Below, piece by piece: positions 22,111-32,705 of a stretch of 53,575 bases of DNA; within the stretch, counting starts at the first letter, position 1; each line of letters starts with the position of its first letter. The notes beneath the pieces were generated by a model that did no database searches, was not told the DNA's origin, and worked only from the letters and a program-made list of their open reading frames with translations. A program made the translations under genes and the position numbers. Source of the stretch: Spirogloea muscicola. Its lineage: Eukaryota; Streptophyta; Zygnematophyceae; Spirogloeales; Spirogloeaceae. Where the stretch lies: positions 244,545 to 298,119 of the forward strand of contig WELB01000156.1 in NCBI GenBank assembly GCA_009602725.1, written 5' to 3'.

Positions 22111-25100
22111 TTATGAAAGTGAGTCAAAGTGGCCGTGGAGGGCCGCATCCACAATTCCCCGCATCTCTTCCTGGTGCTGCTCGAAGCTGCCCGTGGCCGT
22201 TGCAGCGGACGGGCTCCTACCCACGAATCTTACTCTCCTATGACCAGTAGCTGCCTCTGGGGTGGGGGGCAGAAGCTGCTGTAGCGTCGTCGCCAGTCTT
22301 GTCTGTACATAAGGCCATGCACCTGCGTTCTTTGGCTCCTCCTGCCCAGGCCAAGAGTGCACCAACATCACAATACATCAGCACAAATTGAACCCTTGGG
22401 CAGGGTGCACGGCAGTTCATGCAGGCCACTCTCAATTGTAACAATTTACTCAAATATTGTCAATTTACTCAAATATTGTGCTGCTGACCTGGACCCAAAG
22501 GATGTTTGCTGTTCGGTCATATCGCCGCAGGACCACTGCGACACGGTCGTAAGGAAAAGGCGCGAGTTGCTCCAGCCTGACGAGGGCTACGTCATTCAAC
22601 TTGTGCGCCCTCCTAGCATGAGCCAAGACATAATAGATCTGCACTGAATGCCCTGCAGTGTCTCAGAGGCGGGGCTTTGTAACTTCTGTGCATAGGACGT
22701 ATGGAATTGAGAATTACATAACAAAAACAACAAGCCTTCGCAAATTTTAATCTTGACAAAGCAAGTGCTGCCCGACAGACTTCCACAGAACCAGACTCAC
22801 CTTTCCAGAGCACAGAATGATGCGCCTCATCTGTTGCCGCGGAAGCAGGAATTCTTGGGTCTGGCGAAGATTGTCAGCCCTCTCACCATCAGCTATCACT
22901 CTCCTAAGTACAGAAGAGTAGAGCAGCCGACTTTCAGTGACAATCAGGCCCCTGAGGAGCATCAGGAGCTGCAAAGTGGCAACAAATGAAAACGCTGTGC
23001 CATGTGACACAGATTTGACCCGAACATGTAAAAGCAGCAATGCTGACCTGAAGTATGTACCCTCGGTCATGTCCGAAAGGCTCGAAACGCAAGCTTTGTG
23101 GTGAAGCAAGTACTGCAATGCGAAGCAGCAGCATCCGTATAGCATGCCTTGAGTCAAGCTGATGCTGCAAAGCTGTACTCCGGCCAGTGTGCTGGTAGTA
23201 TACCTTGAAGGCAGGCCTAGACCATGTAAAAGATGCAGACAAGAAAAGGTGCACTGTATAGGGTCAACCAGAAAGCTCATGACTCATACCTTTGGACTCA
23301 TCACCACGAGGGGTTTCGAGAAGGGTCTGTACATCTGGAAGGCAAGTCCACTAAGCACAGTTGAGTGGGATGCTCAGCATGTAAATGAAGATGCATGTAG
23401 GACTGCTGCACATAAGAATCATGCTGCAGGCAGCCTACATGGTTCCGTCTCGTCGAAGATGCTTACAGATTGTATTCATACCTGCCGGCGGAGGACGTGG
23501 AAGTAATTTGCAGGGTTGGTAACATTCACAATGGATCTGCAAAACATGTTGAGCCATTCGTCTCAAGCAGAGAGCCTCAAGTTGCTGCCCACAACATGCC
23601 TACATGCTATAAAACAACAATGCATACCAGCAATGGCAAATACAGCTGCAATCATGACATGAGGGTCGCTAAGTGAATGCACTAGTACAGGTTGTGCTCC
23701 TTCTCCATATTGCGCCGCATCCAATTTATCATTGCTATTGACCAATCTTGTCTGCAAATCAATCGAGGTGCCAGTATGTCATTCAATTAAGATTAGCGCC
23801 TGCAAGCGGAACTGGTCAGACACATAACAAGCATAAGGTACCATAGAAGCATATGCAGCCAGCGCTCCTACAGAATAAGGCACAAAATGTGCTCACTGGT
23901 TGATGCGCTCTGACTTGCCCAGGTCATTGTTCTGCAACAGCTCTTCTGCCTTTTTCGTGCTCATCTTCCCGGTTCCTGATAGGAAGGAGATCAAATCCTG
24001 TCTTTCTAAGAAGCCCTTGTTTCCCTTGTCTGCTGCCAAGAACCCCTCCTGGATCTCAGCTTCATGACGAGGGTCTCGTCCAGGTTGGTAGTCTGGGTCG
24101 TCGTTGCAGAGCTGCTCAAGCAGGCCCAGCTCAGTACCAAAAGTCTCACATATTTGCTATTTACATTGTAGTAGTGCCCAGCTATTTAGAGAACATCCTC
24201 TGTTCTGCTTCCATAACAGCTTCACTTCCCTGCCTTTACTAAGTATGAGATTGCCAAGACTTGAAACTGCGTGGCATTTCGGCAAAGATGCGGACCCTCC
24301 CGTACTATGGACAGCACACAAAAGGTAATTGCATGCAGAAGCACTCACTGCTTATTGTCCCAGAATGCTAGCACTGGAGAAGAAGTAACTAGCATGAGTC
24401 TAGGGCAGCTTGAATGCGTGGCTTTGTTAAGGGTCTCATCAATGTCATTGTTACCTGGAGGAACCTCTCCAGCCTGGCAGAGCTATGGTCAGGCCCTTGC
24501 CCGTCATATCCATGTGGCAGCAAGAGGACCATGTTGGTTGGTGTCATCCACTTCTCTTCCCCGCTTGCTATGAAGTTGTCAATTATCTGCTGTGCATTGT
24601 TTGCAAAGTCCCCAAACTGCAGCAGTATGGAAGCAGCATTAGGCAGACTGTGCCACACTAATTGCATGTTTGGAATGTGGACATACCCTGTGCCCCATAG
24701 TTCACCACCTGACATTCACATCCAAGGCTGCAGTCGAAATTGACTGTGGCAGGCTAATGACTTTTCCTCCATCACAATGTGTACACAACTGTCTGCAGAG
24801 ATACATGGGGCACACCTGTGCTTCCCAGATGACAAGGGCATTCTCATTCTCCAAGCTGAAGCCGTACTCAAAGCCCAGGACCCCAGCCTCAGAAAGGTTG
24901 GAGTTACAGATGATGAACTGCGCTTGATTACCTGGAGCAATGTTCTTCAGTGGCACGTACCTGCAGACATTCGCCACAGAGCAACATTTGGGCAAATAAA
25001 AGAGATGACAACAGTCACACGCAGCAAATGCTGTGGCATGAAAATAGACGCTCTTAAGTAGAACAGTATATCGCAACACTGCAGTTGTGGACAACGGATC

Positions 25101-28100
25101 AGGCACTTTCCGAGTAACAGCCTGACAAAGTGATTAAAACGCATCCACAGGGGCCATTAATGAAAGCCTATCAAACGCACGCACAAGGATGCAAGTGGTG
25201 TGGTCGCATCATTTCCACCTCTCTGCAGTCATCTGGTCGTGAAGCACTGCATGCCTCTGGTTGAAGGTGCCCCTCTCAGAGTCCTGCCCCGACAGTCGAA
25301 CTGGGAAATGCGGGTGGCTCTGAGGCGTTTGAGAGATTGATGCATCTGCATGGAGCATCAGTGTCCTGCACCCCAGTGGCACCATCAGAAGGTACTTATC
25401 AGCAGTATATTATGAAAACTTAGTCAATAGCTCACAATTCTTAGTGGATTTCTGGCTCACATGATATCTACACAGCTATCTGGTAGCTCACAATGACAAG
25501 GCGCAACAGCATGATCTAGAGAAGCACAAGTGCTACAAGAACAAATGACTTGAACACCGACAAGAAAGACACATGGGAGACAGATGCTTTTTATCATCCT
25601 GCTTTTTTATCCTTGACATACTTCCACTTGCTGTGGTACATGAAAAGCTCTTACCCAAATGCTAGCGCCTCTGCCATGGCAAAGTCTATCTGCTTTCCGG
25701 TCTCTACCATTTTCGACCTTGATTTCAGTAACCGAGCCACCTGAAAATAGGGCAATGTTGCACAGAGAAAATGTTGTGACCTATGAGACTGACCTGATGT
25801 CAATGTTGAGCTGTGTTGCTTACATCTGACCTCCTCAGAGAACAATGCTGTGGTGAACCCAAAGAGCAGATGATCATGCAACCTCTGCTTGATGTGACAA
25901 TGTGAGGGGAGAATCTCACATCTGGGTGCAGGTTGAATCCTTCAGGCACCACGCAAATGGCCCTTCCCTGCAACATTGTGGTAGCGCCACTTGTAAGGCA
26001 ACTGGCGCATCACAAATACAGCAACCGGATTGTCCTTGTAGGACAGATCTCGGTTCTACAGCACTGGCATCCTGTCGCAAGTGGCCTCGAGAGTTCTCAG
26101 GCCAAGCAATTTTGAGCAAAGGTGGGCTGCATGAGCCCTTGCTTGCATGCATGCCATACAATGTTACAGTATTGCAAAGGCAGACCCACAGATGTACGAC
26201 AATCATAGACTAATGGAAGGACAAGACACCTTGCTGAGCCTGTGCAGAGTGTAGGGTCACGCAGAGGGGCTGACCACTCGTTGGAGGGTCACTTCTGGCA
26301 GGCCAGTCGGCTGTACCACCCGATCTTTGGTCAGCGACCCCAATGCCTGCCCTGTGTCACGGCATCAACATGCTGTGAAGCGAGCACCTCGCCTGCTGCC
26401 ATGCAGTCTATGGATTCATTTCATGAGAAGTTGCAGTCGTGTTAAGCTGCCTGTTGGGTTCCTTCTGAAGCTTATGGTTGCCAGCGCTTGCACCTTGCCA
26501 GTTGCTAGCTAGCCAGTCCTGGGGCGTGGGAGAGTGCTCCTCGACCCGAGCATACTCATCCTCAAAATTTGCCAGCATGCCTGTCGTCCAGTTGTCGATC
26601 ATCTGTTGACAAAATGTCAAAAGTATGGGTTTTGGTTCTTCATGTCCGGAACACTGACCCCTTGCATGTCCAGGTCACTCACCAACCGCTATACCTTGAA
26701 ATATAAGTTCATATAAGCGAGCCTATATGAAGAATATTCCTGGCTATAGAGAATAGTACAGCGAAGCAGTCACGGTATTGAGAAAACGATCTTTTAGGCC
26801 TAGCCTATTGCTATATACAAGATTACAATCCTCAACTGCACCAGGTTAGAGTGGCCAGAGAGAAGAGAAATCCAATCACATACTTCTTGGCTTATGATGC
26901 CTTCATCCAATAGTTGTTGCGAGTATTGCTGCAGCACAGTGGGATGCTCTGCTATTCTCCTGTAGGACAGTGGCTGTGTCACTCTGGGATCATCCTGTAT
27001 AGGTAGAAGCGCTTTGGATGAAAGTCAGAGGAGAAAGCAAGGAATCAGCAAAGAACTCAGTAGCACGATAAAAGCAGACATGACTTTCAAGTGAAGTGCC
27101 AGTCCTTCTGTCATTGTAAAATACAATAAGCAATGTGAGTGCCTGCACTCTCCATGATACAGTCCCCCAAGATGTGGAAAGGACCAGTATCCACAACAAA
27201 AAGGAAAGCTCTCCTTGTCAGGCAGCAGATTTTCTTCATGTCTTACTCATGACATGTGCATTAAACTAGCAAAGCATAAGCTCTGCAAAGAAACCAGAAC
27301 TGCTAGGAAGGTAAGACCTGCTCATTGTGGCCATGTCGCCTGTAGCAAACTAGGTCAATTACAACATCATGGTGAAACAACTGCGAAATGGCAACAAGCA
27401 AGGCAAGCGCTTCAATATAGGCCAACACAGCTGCCCAAGGATAACATTGCAAGTGCAATAATGCTTGGCAACACAGGAGCTTGCATGTACGACTTATCCT
27501 GCGTTCTTGAGATTGGGGTTGATGTACCACACTACCTGTCGGAAATCGACGGCCAACTGGCAGGCGCGAACGACTGCCTCAGGGTCGTCGCCATTCACGT
27601 GGAATATGGGTGCTCCGACTGCCTGTACTAGCAGCTTGTGAGTTGGTCGCACACTGCTCAGAGCCATGGATGCATAATTAGTACAGCTCCATCAAAAGAA
27701 TCAAGAAAGATTGTGGTGTCAAGGTGCTCACCTTGGCCACGTCGCTTGGATGGGGGGTGGATCTGGCAAGCTTGGGATCTGTTGTGAAACCAATCTGGTT
27801 GTTTATGATCACATGCACGGTCCCCCCCGTGTGGTACTCGGGCAAGTTCGATAGCTGCATCGCAAGTATACAGATTAAGCAGGTGAATGGCATCGCTGCC
27901 TTCATTACACCCCTTGAAAGTACGGTAACACAGAAATAGCTTATGATATTTCGTGCTAAATCTTTTTCCAAGGGTGAAAAATTGTAACACCTCCGTAATG
28001 CAAGAGCCATAGTGCAAGAAGGATATGCACACAAGGATACAGTGCTCCTTAATTATTTGGTTCTCTAAGCAGCAGCATTTCGGATGACAACAATCCTGAC

Positions 28101-30821
28101 CTGGAGCACCTCTGACACAATGCCAAGCCCGGCAAAAGCAGCATCTCCATGCAGCAGCAGACCCTGCAGCCATGGGGGAAATAGCAGCATGGAAAAACAG
28201 TCAACTCCAGGCGAACTGCGACATAGTCCACATCAGACATGCAGTCGTGAAAATAAGAATTAGGACTTGGGTTTAGGCAGTCAGCCTAAATTGTAAAGTA
28301 AACTTCACATGCTGCAGACATGATTGAAGTAGCTACAATACTTGCTATTTGACTGGCATAGCTTAGAATACTGAGGAAGTGGTGGCAAAGGCTAGAGGCT
28401 TCTCAACATTGGCTAATTGAGTAATCAAGTAATAGCACGTCCTTTTGCGTGCTTCTTTGCAACAAGTCTACAGTTTTCTTGATTAGTAGAGGTGAAGTGT
28501 AGCTAACAAGCAAACCCCCTGTGAGTTAGGGAAACTTCTTCATGCAATAAAGGTTGTCAAGGTGACTCTCTTAAGCACAAGCTTGTGACGACGAGATCCT
28601 ATTGTTTGATCTCCAAGACACTGCCAGAAAAGGAGAATGGAACATCTACCCCACTAAAGCACAATGTTCAGAGGGACGACATTGACCTGCAAGAAGAAGC
28701 AACATTGTGGCTCTCACCATGACCCTTGTCCGATTGTTGTCCTCCAAGAAGACTTGCTTGGCCCTCACTTTGCCTACGACCACAGAGTCCACCGACTCAA
28801 GGTGGCTTGGATTAGGTGACAACGACAACTGTACCTGCGAGCCAAGACAAGAGCTACTGTGCATTTGTGGTGACAACAAGCTCAAATTTCCAACTTATCG
28901 TTCCCATTTAATTGTGGAGCCTGTGGGGACTTGGTGATACTTTGCGTGCATGGGAATCCTTCGTGCATTGCAAGCATGTACTTGGTGTAAGACGTAAGAG
29001 GTGTAAAGCTGTCATAAACCCTTGCATTAAGCTGCTTGCAGATCACGCCTCAGTGGCATGAGCTCAATGTCTAGACATGTGGAGGCGAGACATACCGCGG
29101 CAAATCAAGACAAATTGCACAGATTGTTACACCTACCTCCTTGCCACTGACTTTAAGCAACCCGCGGGTGCCTAGGTGGTATTTCACATCGCCTACATTT
29201 GAGTATTTGGCCTTGCTGTGCAAGCGGAACTCGGCAGTAATTGCGCCTAGCGGCTTGGATAGGAGGGAGTGAAGGACATTCAATCGGCCCCTGCACAGAG
29301 GCACCAATTGGCAAATGTGACTACCAGATTGAGAATTTTGGTGGGCCGACTGTTAATCTCTTTCTCCTATCAAGAGCAAGTATGTAGGACTAGATACAAG
29401 GACAAAAGAATCAAACCCAGCACCTTCAAGTACATTGCTGCAGCTTGACACCGTGTAAGCCTCATACATTTCCTCTACCAAGCAAGCATCTCAGCAGATG
29501 TATAGATGCTTGACTTGTTGCCAAGAAAACTACTTACCTGTGTGCCATTCCCAGCTCAATGCTCTCCACCCCTGTTTGTACTGCCCTCTGTGCGGACATC
29601 AATGCCCCTAGGCTCCAAGAATCAGTGGAGCGAACACATCTCGCATGCCAAAGCATGCAGCTACTTATAGGCAAGAGAAGTTCATGGGTGCATGGCCATC
29701 AAGAGCTGATCTCTGAGGCAGTGAGCAACGCTGCTGACTTTCATGGGAAGGCACTGGTCCTACGACAGTAGGTGCTCTGGTGGTCAGACAGCCACGACCT
29801 CTGTGAGGGACCAGAGCCCAGGGATGAGACTCTCGCAGCCCTCGATGCCAAAGCGTTTGGATGACGGAAACTTTTTGGCGAGGAAGCGCTCAAAGTGGTC
29901 TGCCGCAACAGGGGGCCACGGAGAGGACATGAAGGGGGACCCACGGATAGCTGTAAAAGGGAAATGATGGGTCTGCAATGGGGCAGCAAGCTGGTCATAC
30001 CCAGTGCCCGACCTGCATAGAGGAGCCTGCGGAAGAGCGCCTGCCGCTGCGGCGGCGTGAAGCGGCTGCGACCGGGCGGGACCTCGAGGTGGCGCTGCAG
30101 CCAGGCCTTCTGGTCCGGCGACGGCAGGTGGGCGTACTCCGCTGTCAGGGTGCCACAGTAGGCGGCGCGCAGGAGCGCCACGAGCTCGCGCACCGTCCAG
30201 AAGAGCTGCGGCGCCCGCGCGATCTTGAGCTGGTCGCCCAGATAGTAGCTGCGCTCGCGGCGGCGGCGGCGGCGGCGGTGGGCATCAACGCCCTAATCTT
30301 TAACCCTAACCCAAACCCTAATGCAACCTCGCACTCTACAGGATTCTTCCAAACCCTAAACACCTCACACCTAAACCCTACCTTAAACCCTAAATGGCAA
30401 TGAGCCTGCCAGCCGAGGTCAAGGGCCTGCACATATCGCAAAGACGACAGTCTGGAGGCCCAGTGGCTGCTATAAGAGCTCACCGCCGGTCAGGGTCGAC
30501 GCCAGCGAGGCCGACGGCGGCGAGGTCGAGGTCGGGGAAGCGGCGCAGCAGCGCGAAGAGGTCGCGCGCGTCGGCGGGCTCGCCGGCGGCCGCGTCGTTG
30601 CCGTCGCGCAGCGGGCCCAGAGTGCGTCCCAGCGGGTCTGCGGCGGCCCGTCGCCGCCGCGAGCCATTCAGGCCAAGCTCGCCGGCGGCGGCCAGGGAGC
30701 GGCTGCCCCGCCGGTGGCGCCGCCAGGGCTCAGGCGGCGTCGCGATGGGCTCACCGAGAGTGGCGGCGAAGTGGCCGCGGTTTCGGAAGGCGCGCACGAG
30801 CGATGCGATGCGCANCGCCAT
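22111..30821 (-). CDS. OGDH: 2-oxoglutarate dehydrogenase E1 component (OGDH), 24 exons
   Basis: Thiamine-diphosphate decarboxylase subunit of the mitochondrial 2-oxoglutarate dehydrogenase complex (TCA cycle). Exons from 5': 30821-30484, 30248-30013, 29899-29812, 29612-29538, 29290-29137, 28834-28718, 28163-28101, 27854-27732, 27622-27536, 27380-27318, 26994-26884, 26602-26494, 26351-26278, 25740-25655, 25365-25219, 24960-24816, 24616-24455, 24111-23897, 23536-23482, 23334-23290, 23112-23048, 22903-22801, 22638-22489, 22341-22111. They join in phase to 1013 residues. Hallmarks: [23 protein letters not shown], the ThDP motif [11 protein letters not shown]...[50 protein letters not shown]. The ATG at 30821 leaves no transit peptide and no N-terminal E2/E3-binding segment, so a 5' exon may be missing. 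Codon 3 contains the ambiguous base 30815. A 55-residue insertion lies at about 740-796. Confidence 0.95.
22442..22479. repeat. 19-bp tandem duplication in last OGDH intron
   Basis: The unit caatttactcaaatattgt is repeated twice without mismatch, just 3' of the penultimate exon's donor in the sense direction. Confidence 0.85.
30290..30394 (-). repeat. Telomere-like (TTTAGGG)n tract in OGDH intron 1
   Basis: Plus-strand ccctaa/aaaccctaa units, partly decayed and interrupted, fill roughly the left half of the intron between the exons ending at 30484 and starting at 30248. The transcribed strand is the G-rich one, as in the METTL25-like gene. Confidence 0.85.
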
Positions 30822-30884
30822 GGCGGCAGGGCCGGCGGCCGCGCCGCGCTCGGCGGCGGCGCCCCGGAGGAGCACAACCGCAGC

Positions 30885-30920
30885 CTAATTCCCTGAACCC
30901 TAACCTCAAGCCCTAACCTG
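30885..30920 (-). repeat. Short telomere-like tract just upstream of OGDH exon 1
   Basis: Plus-strand 'ccctgaaccctaacc' followed by 'gccctaacctg', 65-100 bp upstream of the ATG at 30821. In the sense direction it ends in ttag followed by coding-like sequence, so it may be the end of a further intron rather than promoter. A single opposite-orientation unit (gggttagggt) lies at about 31002. Confidence 0.7.
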
Positions 30921-31009
30921 TCAGATTTCAATCCAATACATTGTTCAGGCAAAAGCTCGTGCAAGAAATGAGGCTACATAAAACGAAGCCCAATGTCAAG
31001 GGTTAGGGT

Positions 31010-31600
31010 GGCTAAGGTGAACATTTGACGTTAGTACCCACGAGTGAGCACATACAGAGTCGACAAGCTAACAAAAGCAAGCTAACAAGTACGTGGGGAG
31101 CCGGTACACCAATAAATAACGAAGTGCTCGCCCATAGAGAAGAGGACCTGGCAAAGCCAGCCCAAAAACAAGAATGGACAATGTCCAAAGCCAAAAGAAT
31201 AAGGTGCCGAAAAAAGGACTACACTACAAAACACAAGACGATGCAGAGGGAAGCAAGCGCGGCCAGATTAACTGGTGGCTGGGAGAGGCCAGCCCAAAGG
31301 AAGAGAAGTGCGCGCCCATAGAGAAGAGAGAGAGAGAGAAGTGCGCGCCCATAGAGGAGGGGCTGGCAAAGCCAGCCCAAAAAATGAATGGACAATGTCT
31401 GAAGCCAAAGAAAGAGGAGCCGGAAAAAGGACTACACTACAAAACACTGCAGAACACATAGACGATGCAGAAAGAAGCTCAGTACCCACGAGCTCAGTAC
31501 CCAACATCAGGTCTGAGTAGCTCGCTGCAGGGAAAGAGGCACTCCGCCGAGACCCAGAGGCGGCGGCCATAGCACTGGCCTGCTCGCGTGTGGACGGCGT
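31010..31600 (-). mobile_element. Family A retrotransposon tails, minus orientation
   Basis: Reverse-complement copies of the hairpin tail. The perfect stem-loop is at 31360-31378 with loop AAA on the plus strand, and others lie at about 31147-31165 and 31286. Flanks match: 'gtgctcgcccatagagaagag', and the family's 'ccagattaactggtggctggg' string at about 31262. The minus frame around 31500-31630 reads like the element's decayed C-terminus (FPAASYSDL...). Confidence 0.7.
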
Positions 31601-31603
31601 GGG

Positions 31604-31812
31604 CAAGGGAATTTCTTGTATTTGAAACAAACGAAGGCCAAATGGCCAAGTACAAAGGCAAGCACATCTTAAGACCTACATAACCTACAGTAGATTGACC
31701 CGCTCAGTAACCACGGGTCAAAATATAAAGGTCGCCAACCGATGCCTGGATACTAGATGGCAGATACGAAGCCCTTCTGCTACCAACTACAGCTCGCCCA
31801 GCTTTCTGGTGC
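31604..31812 (-). mobile_element. Family B retrotransposon tail
   Basis: Near-identical to 9915-10140: the 'tatttgaaacaaacgaaggcc' end, then 'acccgctcagtaaccacggg', then the start of the decayed C-terminal coding part. It is cut at 31813-31819 by a family A fragment. Confidence 0.75.
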
Positions 31813-31935
31813 AAAGCATGTTGTTTTGTAGTGTAGTCCTTTTCCGGCTCCTCTTTCTTTGGCTTTGGACATTGTCCATTCGTTTTTGGGCTGGCTTTGG
31901 CAGCCCCTCTTCTTTCTTTCTATGGGCGCGCACGC
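31813..31935 (+). mobile_element. Family A tail nested in a family B tail
   Basis: The segment from 'ttgttttgtagtgtagtcc' through a hairpin at about 31888-31906 to 'tctatgggcgcgcacg' is a plus-strand family A tail. Family B sequence ends at 'gtgcaaagcat' before it and resumes with 'gaagcattagcctgagcacg' after it. The short repeated string at both edges looks like a target-site duplication of about 7 bp. Confidence 0.6.
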
Positions 31936-31943
31936 TTGAAGCA

Positions 31944-32159
31944 TTAGCCTGAGCACGCTGCAAACAGACCGAAACTCGTCGTCGCAAGGGAGCGTTGAAG
32001 CGATACGGCCAGGCGCATGCGGAAGACTTGGGCGAGCGAACCGGCGGCGTTGAAGCCGGGCATCGCCCCTGGCAGACCCGGCCGCCGGTCAATGGCCTGG
32101 CGGGCAAGCCGCTGAATGAGATCCAGCCAGCGGCTGCCGAAAGCCCCTTGAGACCGCAT
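31944..32159 (-). pseudogene. Truncated reverse-transcriptase protein C-terminus, second copy
   Basis: A minus-strand frame of 71 codons reads GAFGSRWLDLIQRLARQA...NAAGSLAQVFRMRLAVSLQRSLA, clearly homologous to the C-terminus of the full-length element at 36120-36290 (GAFGAKWLELLHRLARRA...). It then shifts into family B-like sequence. It lies head to head with the full-length copy and is a 5'-truncated, decayed relative. Confidence 0.75.
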
Positions 32160-32705
32160 GCGCTTGGCCGCCTCGCTGCAGAGGTCTATGGCCCGCGCGC
32201 TGCACCTGCGTGCAGGCAGAGCCCTCGCTGCTGCCTCTGGCTCTGGCCAGGGGACCCGCTCCCAGTCTCTCTGACCTGAGGCTGCTTAGCAGGGGTTACT
32301 GAGTGCTTCGTAGCTGCTTCGTTTCTTTTCTGTGCTTGTTGTTCTTCGTACTTCCCCTGGCCCCTTCTCGTCCTTTGTTCATTCTTTTCTGGGCTGGCTT
32401 TTTCCAGCCCCTATCCTCAATGGGCGAGCCCTTCCCCTTGAGAGGTTACTGAGAGTTCGCTTACTGCTGTCTCAGTCCTTAGCACTCCAACTCCTTCAGA
32501 CCTTGTCCATTCTTTTGGGTTGGCCTCTCCCAGCCGTGCTCTCGCTGCGGCCTCCGGCTTTCGTCAGGGGGATAGTTTACCGGCAGCTAGTCTGTCGGAT
32601 GTGAGGCTCCTCACTCGTAACTACTAAGCGGTCCATCCTCCCCCGTTCTGCCATAGCCTCTTCAGGCCCCGCAGTCGCTGCTTAGCTCGTACTTTGGCCC
32701 CTTCG
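32160..32705 (+). mobile_element. Two tandem family A tails in front of the full-length element
   Basis: The first ends its frame SDLRLLSRGY-stop at about 32290 and has a hairpin at 32391-32410. The second ends SDVRLLTRNY-stop at about 32624, preceded by a hairpin-like segment at 32515-32533 in which a C-to-T change still allows a G-U pair. They are followed directly by the start of the long open frame, giving a head-to-tail series. Confidence 0.7.
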
